Positions 6,292 through 15,848 of a DNA stretch of 64,000 nucleotides are shown piece after piece; positions within the stretch are counted from its first letter, which is position 1, and each line of letters opens with the position of its first letter. A program made the translations under genes and the position numbers. The DNA comes from DASZXJ01 sp035545895 (GTDB lineage: Bacteria; Planctomycetota; Phycisphaerae; Tepidisphaerales; Tepidisphaeraceae). Location: NCBI GenBank assembly GCA_035545895.1, contig DASZXJ010000149.1, positions 1 through 64,000 on the forward strand, given 5' to 3'. The notes beneath the pieces were generated by a model that saw only the letters and a program-made list of their open reading frames with translations, was not told where the DNA came from and did no database searches.

Positions 6292-8985
6292 TCAATGGTC
6301 GTTGGTCGGCCGATTGCCAATGCCATCCACCCCGGCCAACGCGATGACTTCGTTCAGTCGTGTGAAATTTACCGGCTTGGTGAGGTGTTCGTAGAATCCG
6401 GCCTCCTTGCTTTTGCGGATGTCCTCTTCCGTGCCGTAGCCGCTGAGGGCGATGCCTTTGAGATCGGCGTGGATGGATCGGGCCTGGCGCATGAGGTCCA
6501 GGCCGCTGCCGTCGGGCAGGCCCATGTCACTGACGACCAGGTCAAACTTGCGCTGCCTGACGTGCGCGATCGCCTCCTTCACATTACGAGCGATCTGCAC
6601 GTCGTGACCGCTGGCCTGAAGCAGGCGGCTCATCACATCGACCGTGTCATCGTGATCCTCCACCAGCAAGATGCTGAACCTGCCATCGCTCTTGTGCAAT
6701 TGCTCCTGGTCTGCGGCTGATGAGACCGGGGATTTCGCCATCGGCTTTGCACTGGTCAGCGGCAGAGAAACGGTAAATGTCGCGCCTTTGCCTCGACCGT
6801 CGCTATGCGCCTTGATCGTGCCTCCATGAAGATCCACCAGCACTTTTGAAATGCTCAATCCCAGTCCCAGCCCGCCGAATTGGCGCGTGATGGTGCGTTC
6901 ACCCTGCTCGAATGGTTGAAAAAGGCGCTCGAGCATGTCGGCTTCGATGCCGATACCGGTGTCGATGACCTCGATCACCGCATGGTTTTGATTGTCCACC
7001 GAACATCGCACGTCGATGTGCGCGCAGTCGGGACAGAATTTGATCGCGTTTTTGATCAGGTTCCAGAAAATCTGTTGCAAGCGCGTTGAATCGGCCATCA
7101 CCATCAACGGTGACTGATCGGCATGCACGCGGAACTGCAATTGGCGCGTTTCCATCTCCGCGGTGAAAATTTCCGCGGTCTGATGCACCAGTTGAACCAC
7201 ATCAACGGGCTGTAAATCAAGTTCGAGCTTGCCCTGACGAATGCGCGTGAGATCGAGCAGGTCGTCGATCAGGCGGGTTTCCAGCGCGACGTTTCGGCGG
7301 ATCATTCCCACATCCTCGCGCAATTCATCGGGCAACCTGGGATGGCTTTCAAGCATTCCGACCACCGCAGTCACCGGCGTGAGCGGTGTGCGCAGTTCGT
7401 GGCTGAGCATGGCGATGAAATGATCCTTGGCGCGGGTGGCGGCTTCGGCTTCGGCGCGGGCGGCCTCGGCGGCATCGCACGCTGCGCGAAGCGCTTCCTC
7501 GGCCAATTTGCGGTCCGTGATGTCCACCGTCACCGCAACCCCGCCGATCACCGCGCCATTTTCGTCGCGCAGCGGCGCGCCGGATGCCTGCGCAAACCAG
7601 CGCTTGCCTGTGGGAAGAATGACTTCGAGTTCCATCGGCGAGATTTCGCGATTTTCGCGCACCGCGCGCTGAAGAGGCAGGGAATCCGCGTCGATCGGCC
7701 GGCCGTCCATGAAATACCGGAACTTCCGGCCCGCTTCATTGGGATCCGCCGCCGACGCCGAAAGATTATCTTCAGGCTTGATCTCAAACTGCGCCATCAC
7801 CGCAGGATTGCCCTTGATATCCTGGCAGGTGGTGTCGTTGGAAAAGCTGACTCCCACAGGCACGGCGTTCATCAGCGCGAGCAGACGCTGATTGAGCCGG
7901 GTCAATTCCAGCTCTCGCTGGCGCAACATCGTTTCAGTGATCTTGTGCTGAGAGAAATCACGGAAGACCAGCACGACGCCTCTGATTTCGCCGCCAACCC
8001 GGCGAATTGGCGCGCCGCTGTCATCGATCGGCGTTTCAGTTCCATCTTTGGAGATCAGGATCGTGTGATTCGCCAGCCCGACGACCATTCCCAGTCGCAG
8101 AACTTTTTCAACCGGATTTTCCACCGGCAGGCGCGTGCTTTCGTTGACGATTCGAAAGACGGTTGAGAGAGGCTGGCCCGTCGCGGAATCCGCGGTCCAT
8201 CCCGTCAGCCGCTGCGCTTCGGCATTGATGAAATCAATTTGCCCGCGCATATTGGTGACGATCACGGCGTCGCCGATGCTGGCGAGCGTGACCGAGAGCC
8301 ATTCGCGCTGCAGTTCTCGCTCATCGATGGCGGCCTCACGCTGGGCGATCGCGCCCGCCAATCGTCGATACGCCCAGACCAGAAATGTCAGATTCGCCAA
8401 GGCTGTCAAAACGAACACCGTATTGCGCGCCAGTGTCGCCCAGCGCAGTTGATCGGTGGCCGCTTTGAATTCGACCTGTTCCCGCGACTCGATCAGGCCG
8501 ACTTGATCGCGGATCGAATCCATCAGTTGTTTGCCTTGATTCGAACGAACCAGCGTGTTCGCCGCTTCAGCTCCCTGCTCGCGGCGAACTTTGATGGTGC
8601 TTTCCAGCTCCGCGAGTTTCCCTCCGACCGCCTCGATCAATTTTGCAACTGGTTCGGCCGGAAGTTCGCCGGCCTCGGCGAGCGAGCGCAGCCCCTCGAG
8701 CTGCCCGCGCACGCTGGCCTGGGATTTGTTGTAGGGGTCAAGATAGGGTTCTTCGCCGGTGAGCAAATAGCCGCGCTGACCGGTTTCGGCGTCCTTGATC
8801 GTGGACAAGAATTGCTCAAGCCGCTGGAGAATGGCTTGTTTGTTGGTTAATTCGATGTTGCTTTGAAGGGCGATGTTTCCCGCGACATAGGTAAACAGGA
8901 TGCTGACCACCAGCAACGCCGCAGCCGCCAGAAACACAACCGTCACCCCCGGGCGGCCATGGTTCATGGTTTCCGTCTTGGCCAT
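6292..8985 (-). CDS. CHASE3-PAS hybrid sensor histidine kinase with receiver domain
   Basis: An 897-residue membrane sensor kinase. Order: TM helix at about 15-37; CHASE3-like extracytoplasmic domain at about 40-180 with DAETGQRGYLLTGEEPYL; second TM at about 187-207; PAS domains at about 228-350 and 365-495; HisKA with SHELRTP and phospho-accepting His529; HATPase with NLIKNAIKF, DTGIGIE and FGGLGLGLSI; and a C-terminal receiver at about 770-885 with ILLVEDHDD and phospho-acceptor Asp820 (VVSDMGLPDGSG). Phosphate probably passes His529 to Asp820 and on to an HPt or regulator encoded elsewhere; none is adjacent. GGAG sits eight bases before the ATG. The stimulus is unknown. Confidence 0.93.
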   Translation of the reverse strand: MAKTETMNHGRPGVTVVFLAAAALLVVSILFTYVAGNIALQSNIELTNKQAILQRLEQFLSTIKDAETGQRGYLLTGEEPYLDPYNKSQASVRGQLEGLRSLAEAGELPAEPVAKLIEAVGGKLAELESTIKVRREQGAEAANTLVRSNQGKQLMDSIRDQVGLIESREQVEFKAATDQLRWATLARNTVFVLTALANLTFLVWAYRRLAGAIAQREAAIDERELQREWLSVTLASIGDAVIVTNMRGQIDFINAEAQRLTGWTADSATGQPLSTVFRIVNESTRLPVENPVEKVLRLGMVVGLANHTILISKDGTETPIDDSGAPIRRVGGEIRGVVLVFRDFSQHKITETMLRQRELELTRLNQRLLALMNAVPVGVSFSNDTTCQDIKGNPAVMAQFEIKPEDNLSASAADPNEAGRKFRYFMDGRPIDADSLPLQRAVRENREISPMELEVILPTGKRWFAQASGAPLRDENGAVIGGVAVTVDITDRKLAEEALRAACDAAEAARAEAEAATRAKDHFIAMLSHELRTPLTPVTAVVGMLESHPRLPDELREDVGMIRRNVALETRLIDDLLDLTRIRQGKLELDLQPVDVVQLVHQTAEIFTAEMETRQLQFRVHADQSPLMVMADSTRLQQIFWNLIKNAIKFCPDCAHIDVRCSVDNQNHAVIEVIDTGIGIEADMLERLFQPFEQGERTITRQFGGLGLGLSISKVLVDLHGGTIKAHSDGRGKGATFTVSLPLTSAKPMAKSPVSSAADQEQLHKSDGRFSILLVEDHDDTVDVMSRLLQASGHDVQIARNVKEAIAHVRQRKFDLVVSDMGLPDGSGLDLMRQARSIHADLKGIALSGYGTEEDIRKSKEAGFYEHLTKPVNFTRLNEVIALAGVDGIGNRPTNDH

Positions 8986-9051
8986 TCTTCATTCTCCCGA
9001 TGCACGAATCTTCTAACCTTGTTGACCAACGATCCATCGAAGCAGTCTGAG

Positions 9052-9057
9052 ATTATA
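9052..9057 (-). promoter_or_regulatory. Candidate -10 box for the hybrid histidine kinase
   Basis: A perfect TATAAT on the minus strand about 67 bases upstream of the histidine-kinase start. No good -35 hexamer is seen at 16-18 bases, so this is a weak candidate. Confidence 0.3.
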
Positions 9058-9187
9058 GGGGATGGTAGGCCTTTTGAGGCATGCGCTGATAGTCGCTGGC
9101 GCAACAAAATGGCGAAGACCGCGTACAGCAGAATTGTACCGTGGTGAACACGCCCGCGCTAGGCCAAAAAACGGCGGGGATGCAACC

Positions 9188-11164
9188 TCAAACCCGGCCT
9201 TCGACGGCGGCGAGTTGATCGATGAGATCGCCGTGGACTGAATCGCGACCCAGGCCGCCGTTGATGACATCCATGGCGCCATCCTGGCCGTTGATGGTGT
9301 CGTTGCCGGCGCCGCCGGAGACGAAATCCGTACCGGTGCCGGAATCGATGTGGTCGTTTCCGTTGCCCCCGAGAATGCTGTCGTTGCCGGCCTCGCCGTA
9401 GATGATGTCATTCTGGCTGCCGCCGAGAATGGTATCGCCGCTGTCGCCGCCGTAGATGCGATCCACGCCATTGCCGCCGTCGATGTAATCGGTGCCGACA
9501 TCGCCGTAGAGCACATCGTTGCCGACCTCACCGAAGACCATGTCGTTGCCGGCGTCGGCGGTGAGCGTGTCGTTGCCCGAGCCGCCGACGAGCGTGTCAT
9601 TGCCGGCTGCTCCCATGAGGCGCGTGGGGATAAATATTCCGCCGTAGCGTTCGTTGACCACGAGCGAATCATCGCCATCCAGGCCGTAAACCAGGATTCG
9701 TTGAACGTTCGAGAGCACGAACTTATAGAGCGTGCCGTTGACGGTGACCATCAAACGATCGGCGATGCTCGCCGCCTGGTTCATCCGGATGACATCGTTG
9801 CCGGTTGTGCCGGCGACTCGAAGCGTGCGATCGCCGCCCAGCACCGCCGCGGGCGGTGGAGTGGGGTCGGGGTCATCCGGCGGCGGATCCACGACTGGCG
9901 GAGGATCGACCACCGGAGGGGGATCGCCCGTGCCGGAACTGATCTTGACCGATTGCTGGCTATACGCATATCGCACGTGACCCTGCGCATCGGTGACTTT
10001 GGCGACGATGTAATATGTGCCCGGCGATACGCCACTGGCTACAACCGAAGTTTGCCCGGAGTTTACGGCACTTGATGCTTCAAAATTCGACCCGCCGATC
10101 GAACCGGACGCATTGTCGTTGTACGGGTTCTTGTCCTTGTCCAGGAAGAACGACACGTGCGAGTTGCTGTCACGGTCTTGCTGAATGTAGTGAACTTGGA
10201 AGATTTCGTCAGCGGCAAATGTCGTCTTGCCCACGACGGCCACATCGGAAATATTGGCCCACTGCGCATCAACCACGGTGGTGGGGAATCGTTCGCCGCT
10301 GCCACCGGACGCGGCCCAGACTCCTTCGAGCGGTCGCGCCGCGCCGACGATTGAAGAATAAATAAATCCGGTTTGATCGCGTGCCGGCCGGCCATCGACG
10401 CCATACCAATCCGTATGGATCGGCCCTTCGCCGCCATTCGTGCTGTTGACGTCGATTGTTCCGTTATAATAACCCGACGGTGCGAGATGACCTTTCGCAT
10501 CGTAGCCGGCGTGGTCGGCGTTGAGGAATTGAAGGTTGACATTGTACGCGCCGGGAACCGGCTCCCCGTTGGAATCGGTGTTGGTCGGATCGTTGTCGGT
10601 TCGCCAGTAATTGTCGGCAAACGCGACATTGTCATAAACCAGCGGCGGCGGGTCCTGCATGACGGGAATCGGATGCGGATCGAGATAAGTCTCGTGGTCG
10701 ACCCATATGCCATTGTTTCCCAAGGCATGGGCCAGTTCGTCCATCAGGGCCGTGCCGCGGCTGAGGGACATGAGGTGCATGGGCAATTCGGCCAGGCGCA
10801 CCCCATCAATGATGGTATTTTCCATCGCGCCGGCAATGACACGACCGGTGTAATTCAATTGAAAATCGGGGTCGGTATCGATATCCAGCCAATCGACGAG
10901 CAAAATAAATTCGCCGCTGGAAGTAGAGTGAGGCGTGGCCGTGCCGGCAACGTGCGAATAATTTTTTACTTCCAGGCCGTTTTCGCCGATGCCGATTTTG
11001 ATGTAATATTCAGCGACCTGCGACGCCCCGCCGAGGCGCGCCATGATGTCCTTGGATGCCTGATCCATGAACCCCGCAAGGTGGCCATTCCATCCGTGGG
11101 TCAGGACCGTCACTCCTGCAAGCAGGCGTCGGGGTTCCAAATGATCGATAAGCGGTCGCGTCAT
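9188..11164 (-). CDS. Secreted LEPR-motif hydrolase-like protein with RTX-type calcium-binding repeats
   Basis: A 658-residue protein. It begins MTRPLIDHLEPRRLLAG, the planctomycetal LEPR-xLL N-terminal motif. Residues 18-300 resemble an alpha/beta hydrolase (lipase-like) domain: LTHGWNGHL as the oxyanion region, SLSRG with Ser135 in the position of the GxSxG nucleophile, and YLDPHP with Asp162 as a possible acid residue. An immunoglobulin-like stretch (about 300-400) is followed by a Pro/Asp-rich linker and about ten GGxGNDxL hemolysin-type repeats (about 450-640). It is probably exported and calcium-stabilised. The non-Gly first position of the nucleophile elbow is unusual, so activity is uncertain. 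It is paralogous to the next gene over the first 400 residues. Confidence 0.78.
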   Translation of the reverse strand: MTRPLIDHLEPRRLLAGVTVLTHGWNGHLAGFMDQASKDIMARLGGASQVAEYYIKIGIGENGLEVKNYSHVAGTATPHSTSSGEFILLVDWLDIDTDPDFQLNYTGRVIAGAMENTIIDGVRLAELPMHLMSLSRGTALMDELAHALGNNGIWVDHETYLDPHPIPVMQDPPPLVYDNVAFADNYWRTDNDPTNTDSNGEPVPGAYNVNLQFLNADHAGYDAKGHLAPSGYYNGTIDVNSTNGGEGPIHTDWYGVDGRPARDQTGFIYSSIVGAARPLEGVWAASGGSGERFPTTVVDAQWANISDVAVVGKTTFAADEIFQVHYIQQDRDSNSHVSFFLDKDKNPYNDNASGSIGGSNFEASSAVNSGQTSVVASGVSPGTYYIVAKVTDAQGHVRYAYSQQSVKISSGTGDPPPVVDPPPVVDPPPDDPDPTPPPAAVLGGDRTLRVAGTTGNDVIRMNQAASIADRLMVTVNGTLYKFVLSNVQRILVYGLDGDDSLVVNERYGGIFIPTRLMGAAGNDTLVGGSGNDTLTADAGNDMVFGEVGNDVLYGDVGTDYIDGGNGVDRIYGGDSGDTILGGSQNDIIYGEAGNDSILGGNGNDHIDSGTGTDFVSGGAGNDTINGQDGAMDVINGGLGRDSVHGDLIDQLAAVEGRV

Positions 11165-11331
11165 AACGGGTCACACATATAGCGTCGTAACTGTTAAATG
11201 AAAAATTACAGGAACCTATGCCTTTGGGCAAAACAAACGGTTTATAACGTCCAGCAGCAGGATCATTGAATCCTGTTTGAGATGATTGCACACGAATTTG
11301 AGGTGGTCAACCCTAAGGAAGTTCTTGATAA

Positions 11332-14300
11332 TCAGCTAAGGAGTTTTGCCCCCGCCCAGTCGGCGTGGTCATAATCGCTGTTATCGCCCGAATTTGTCAC
11401 TACAAGCCTCAAAACCAACTTGCCTTGGACGTTGAGATTAACAGTTTGCGTGGCGCTGCTGCCATTCATGATTCCGCTGTCAAAAACCTTTATGCCATCC
11501 AAGTAAACCTGGAAAACGACCGTGCCGTTTCCGCCGACTTCATCGTCGACGCCGATGTCCGAAGTAAACTGGGAATATTGGCTATTGAGATTGAAGCTTA
11601 AATCTGAATTGGCATGTATGCCGATGCCCTTGGCGTAGGTTATGCCGTTGAGCGTGATGGTGTGACCATCACCTGTCGCCTGTTCGCCGTTGCTTTTGTC
11701 TTTTTCATACGATCCCCAGCCATTGGATGCCGAGGTTGGAGTCAGGTCGCTGAGGTACGTCGTGTTGATCACCGGCGTAGTGATGTTCTGTTCATTGGAC
11801 GGCGAGGCGGAATCTCCACCGGTGTTCGTCGCAAAGACTCGATAGAAATAATTGCTGGACGATGCGAACGGACCGGAATCGAAGAAGTTGAATGTAGTGG
11901 CTGAAACCGTGCCAACAGAAGCATATGTTCCACCGGTACCAAGCTTGCGTTCAATTCGGAAGCCGGTTTGATCGCCGGCCGAGTCGGTCCAGGTCAGATC
12001 AACTTTATTTGTGCTGTTGTTGTAATTTGCAATGAGATTAGTCGGTGCCGCAGGAGGAGAAGAGGGTTGCCCCTGAACCAGTCGCGCGCCGGCCCAATCA
12101 GCGTGATCGTTGGCATTGCCGTCGCCACCGTCGGTGACGACCAGCCGCAATGTTATCACACCGGTGACATTGAGATTGATTGATTGCGTCGCGCTGCTGT
12201 TATTTATCGTGCCGCTGTCGTATGCCTTCACACCATCTAGGTAAACCTGGAAGCTCGCGGAACCTCCCGTACCTTTTTCATCATCCAGACCAACATCGGA
12301 AAGGAACTGAATGTACTTGTTGTTCAAATTGAAGCTGATATCGGACGGCGCATGCACGCCCAAGCCTTTGGCATAAGTAACGCCGTTGAGCGTGATCGTT
12401 TTTCCATCACCGGCAGGCTGCTCGCCGTTGCTCATGTCCTTTTCAAAGGGCCCATAGCCATTGCTGGCGGAAGTGGGCGTGAGACTGCTCAGATATGTGT
12501 ACTGGGGTGCCGCGGGAACAACCGAGATTTCGTTGGAAAACGCCGATGGGCCGCCAGTATTGTAGGCAAAAACGTGATAGTAATAGGTCGTACCGTTAAC
12601 AGCAGAGCTGTCGATGAAACTGCTCGCCGTCGCGCCGACATCCCTGATCGTTGCATACGTTCCACCCGCGCCGGTCTTACGTTCGATTTTAAAGCCGTTC
12701 TGATTGCTGAGTGGTTCAGACCAATTGAGCGTCACCTGATTGGCAGAGATCTGAGGAGCTAGCAAAGTTGGCGCTGTGGGCACGGCGGCTGGCGAGGTTT
12801 GCAACAGGCGAGCACCCGCCCAGTCGGCATGATCGTTGTCCGCGCCATCGCCGCCGTTGGTCACAACCAGGCGCAACGTATTCACGCCTGCCACGCTGAG
12901 ATTGACCGTCTTTGAAGAGTCGCTGCCCTTCATTATTCCGCTGTCATATGACTTCACGCCATCGAGATAAACCTGGAATATGACGCTCCCGCCGCCGCCT
13001 TTTTCATCATCGACGCCGATGTCGGAGATGAATTGCGTGTATTGCTTGCTGAGATTGTAAGAGATGTCAGACGCAGCATGGACGCCCAGACCCTTTGAAT
13101 AAGTCGTGCCATTGATCGTCAGGGTATGTCCATCTCCGGCGGCGGATTCACCATTGCTTTTATCTTTTTCGTATGGCCCGTAACCATTGCTTGCGGACGT
13201 TGGCGTCAGATCGCTGACGTACGTGGCCGGCCCGGTAATCGTGATCTGCCGTCCGTAGGAATAACGCACATGGCCCTGTCCATCGCTTACCTGGGCGGCG
13301 AGCCAGTAGGTTCCAGGCGCTGTGCCATCCGTTGCGCCGGCGGTTTGGCCAGCAACAACGGAATTCGACGCGCCCAAAACTGACGAGCCCAGAATGTGCG
13401 CGTAATTGTTGTTATATGGGTTGCGATCGTTATCGAGATAAAACGTCGCGTTAAACGAGCTGTCGCGATCCTGCTCAAGATAATTCAATTGCAGTGGACC
13501 ACCAGCGGCAAATGTGCTGCCGCCTGCGGCTGCCAAATCGGTGAGGTTTGCCCATTGGTCGCCGGTTGGAACGGTCGCCATGCGCGCGCCGGTTCCGCCC
13601 GAAGGAGCCCACACACCGCTTAATGGTCGCGGTCCGCCGACAATGCTCGAATAGTAAAATCCAGTTTGATCGCGTGCGGGGTGACCGTTGGTGCCGTACC
13701 AGTCTGTATAGATCGGTCCTTCACCGCCGCTGGTGCTGTTCAAATCGATCGTGCCGTTGTAATAGCCCGACGGAGCCAGATGGCCCTTGGCGTCATAGCC
13801 CGCATGTTCGGCGTTGAGCCATTGAACGTTGAGGTTGTAAGCGCCGTTCACCGGCTCGCCATTTGAATCGGTGTTGTTGGGGTCGTTGTCTGTCCGCCAG
13901 TAATTGTCGGCAAAAGCCACGTTGTCATAGACAATCGGCGGCGGATCCTGCATCACGGCGATGGGATGTGGATCCAGATAGGTGACCTGATCGACCCATA
14001 TGCCATTGTTACCAAGGGCGTGCGCGATCTCATCGTCAATCACGGTGCCGCGACTCAAAGACGCAAGGTGCATCGGCAATTCTGCCATACGAATCCCGTC
14101 GATCGTCACGTTCTCTATCGCGGCAGCAAAAGTTCGACCAATGTAATCGGCTTTGTAACTCGCGTTGGTGTCAATATCGAGCCAGTCCAATAAAAGAACA
14201 ATCTCGCCACTGCGACTGGATTGCGGCGTCGCTGTGCCGGCGACGTGGGAGAAATCTTTAACTTCAAGCCCATTGGCTCCGATGCCGATTTTGAGCTTAT

Positions 14301-14457
14301 ATTCGGCAACTTCCGAAGGCCCGCCCATGCGATTGGTGATGTCTTTTGCAGCCTGATCCATGAAACCGGAGAGGTGACCGTTCCAGCCATGAGTCAAAAG
14401 CGTCACGCCTGCCAATAGCGTACGCCGTTCCAACGTTTCAACAGATGGGATGTGCAT
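11332..14457 (-). CDS. Secreted LERR-motif hydrolase-like protein with three NPCBM and two fibronectin III domains
   Basis: A 1041-residue protein. MHIPSVETLERRTLLAG is a variant LEPR-xLL motif and sets the start at 14457 (GGAG just upstream); an in-frame extension to 14685 has no such motif. The hydrolase-like domain (LTHGWNGHL, SLSRGT, YLDPHP) closely matches the previous gene. The C-terminal half differs: three copies of an NPCBM-like carbohydrate-binding module (each starting YLSxLTPTSASNG and ending NDHADWAGARL or similar), separated by two fibronectin type III domains (VTLNWSEP; VDLTWTDS). NPCBM modules usually bind glycans, so it probably acts on or at polysaccharide or the cell surface. 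The catalytic type is not proven. Confidence 0.78.
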   Translation of the reverse strand: MHIPSVETLERRTLLAGVTLLTHGWNGHLSGFMDQAAKDITNRMGGPSEVAEYKLKIGIGANGLEVKDFSHVAGTATPQSSRSGEIVLLLDWLDIDTNASYKADYIGRTFAAAIENVTIDGIRMAELPMHLASLSRGTVIDDEIAHALGNNGIWVDQVTYLDPHPIAVMQDPPPIVYDNVAFADNYWRTDNDPNNTDSNGEPVNGAYNLNVQWLNAEHAGYDAKGHLAPSGYYNGTIDLNSTSGGEGPIYTDWYGTNGHPARDQTGFYYSSIVGGPRPLSGVWAPSGGTGARMATVPTGDQWANLTDLAAAGGSTFAAGGPLQLNYLEQDRDSSFNATFYLDNDRNPYNNNYAHILGSSVLGASNSVVAGQTAGATDGTAPGTYWLAAQVSDGQGHVRYSYGRQITITGPATYVSDLTPTSASNGYGPYEKDKSNGESAAGDGHTLTINGTTYSKGLGVHAASDISYNLSKQYTQFISDIGVDDEKGGGGSVIFQVYLDGVKSYDSGIMKGSDSSKTVNLSVAGVNTLRLVVTNGGDGADNDHADWAGARLLQTSPAAVPTAPTLLAPQISANQVTLNWSEPLSNQNGFKIERKTGAGGTYATIRDVGATASSFIDSSAVNGTTYYYHVFAYNTGGPSAFSNEISVVPAAPQYTYLSSLTPTSASNGYGPFEKDMSNGEQPAGDGKTITLNGVTYAKGLGVHAPSDISFNLNNKYIQFLSDVGLDDEKGTGGSASFQVYLDGVKAYDSGTINNSSATQSINLNVTGVITLRLVVTDGGDGNANDHADWAGARLVQGQPSSPPAAPTNLIANYNNSTNKVDLTWTDSAGDQTGFRIERKLGTGGTYASVGTVSATTFNFFDSGPFASSSNYFYRVFATNTGGDSASPSNEQNITTPVINTTYLSDLTPTSASNGWGSYEKDKSNGEQATGDGHTITLNGITYAKGIGIHANSDLSFNLNSQYSQFTSDIGVDDEVGGNGTVVFQVYLDGIKVFDSGIMNGSSATQTVNLNVQGKLVLRLVVTNSGDNSDYDHADWAGAKLLS

Positions 14458-14728
14458 AATCTCCGCGATGTTTACTTCATCACATGCAAATAAATTGAAA
14501 TAACCGTACAAGTTATTCCAAAATGATTGTCGTATTCTGACAAATCTCGACTTGGTGGCCTTGCAGCAGTAGTGCAGGGCAACAACGGCGTGGATGCTCG
14601 CGCGGAACCCGTGGTCTGTCAACCTTAAAGATTGGCTATGTAACCCGGCATCATACCCTAAAGATGCAGGGATTCCCTGAGGCATTTCTCATGGTTACGA
14701 CTGTCCTTTATTTGCCATTTTGATCGTG

Positions 14729-14759
14729 TTGACAGTCTCCCATCCCTGTTGACGATAAA
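14729..14759 (+). promoter_or_regulatory. Candidate promoter of the acyltransferase gene (possibly leaderless)
   Basis: TTGACA at 14729-14734 and GATAAA at 14754-14759 with a 19-base spacer. A transcript would start close to the A of the ATG at 14766. No Shine-Dalgarno is visible before that ATG, so a leaderless mRNA is possible. The rest of 14458-14765 shows nothing further I can support. Confidence 0.3.
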
Positions 14760-14765
14760 TGCAAC

Positions 14766-15848
14766 ATGAGCATTGTTGGGTCACCTGAGCCGCTGGCACC
14801 GTCTAGGCGGAGCGATATTGAGGCGAAAGTGGAAGTTTCCGCTATACCCTCTGAGGCCGGTCTCGCTGAACCTCGAAACGAGACCATCGATATTTTCAGG
14901 CTATTTGCCGCTGCCAGCGTTGTATTTATCCATGCTGTCCAATCCTCACAACTGGGTGATTTGCGCAATTTGGTGCGTTTTGCTGTGCCTTTTTATCTGT
15001 TTGCCTCGTTTTACTTTCAATCCCTGTCATTACGTCGCAACGCCGATCGAACGTTGAAACAATACATCTTGGGGCGCTTCAAGAGACTCTATCTGCCCTT
15101 CCTGGCGTGGAGCGCAATTTACCTGATCGTTCGAGACGTTGAGCGTGTCGAGATATGGCATCTGTCGCCTGTGGAATTGACACCGGCCTTACTCTGGAAG
15201 GGAAGCGAATATCACCTGTGGTTCCTGCCGTTTCTGCTGGCGGGGTCCGCAATATTGGCCACGATTAATATGAAGGTTCTGCAGCCTAACCGCTCCTGGC
15301 GATGGCCCTTGATCGTAACAGCGGTGGCGGCGGGCCTGGCGATGACACAAATACCCATGCCTTCCGAGTGGTACGAGGCCTTTGATAATCCAAGTTTTGC
15401 TTACGTCTGGTGGTGGAGGGGACTGCCGTCAGCTTGCTGGGCGATGGCATTCGCCTGGTTTATGACCATGGGACCCATCGTGCATTCTGTATCACCTGCA
15501 TTGGGAAGTGCAGGCTTCATTTTGGCGGTTGCATGTAGCATTCAGCAGGCGTTATTTGGGATTCAACAAATTCCCCGGGCGCTTTCCGGATTTGGATGCA
15601 TCTTGGCTGCACTCCCATCATGGCGCATCGCGAAATTATCAACCTTGGCCAAATTGGGGCGCTATGGTTACGGCGTTTACCTTTGCCACGTATTGCCGGT
15701 TGAAACGCTTCATGCCGTTCTGGGTCGTATGCACATTACAGCATCAGTTGGGACCGATCTGCTGGGGTTTTTCATTAGCTTTGCCGCTTCGATCGCAATT
15801 GTGCGCACCCTGGCGCTATCACCACGACTGGCATGGCTTAACGGTTGA
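14766..15848 (+). CDS. Acyltransferase-3 family integral membrane protein
   Basis: A 360-residue protein with about ten hydrophobic segments. After a 40-residue soluble N terminus it has RNETIDIFRLFAAASVVFIHA, the usual opening of acyltransferase-3 (OafA/NolL-like) proteins with the membrane His. LGRFKRLYLPFLAWSAIYL and WFLPFLLAG follow in the usual order. Family members O-acetylate or O-succinylate exopolysaccharides, LPS or other envelope glycans; the substrate here is unknown. The 3' end overlaps the convergent glycosyltransferase gene by 11 bases (15838-15848), and both probably serve surface glycans. Confidence 0.85.
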   Translation: MSIVGSPEPLAPSRRSDIEAKVEVSAIPSEAGLAEPRNETIDIFRLFAAASVVFIHAVQSSQLGDLRNLVRFAVPFYLFASFYFQSLSLRRNADRTLKQYILGRFKRLYLPFLAWSAIYLIVRDVERVEIWHLSPVELTPALLWKGSEYHLWFLPFLLAGSAILATINMKVLQPNRSWRWPLIVTAVAAGLAMTQIPMPSEWYEAFDNPSFAYVWWWRGLPSACWAMAFAWFMTMGPIVHSVSPALGSAGFILAVACSIQQALFGIQQIPRALSGFGCILAALPSWRIAKLSTLAKLGRYGYGVYLCHVLPVETLHAVLGRMHITASVGTDLLGFFISFAASIAIVRTLALSPRLAWLNG

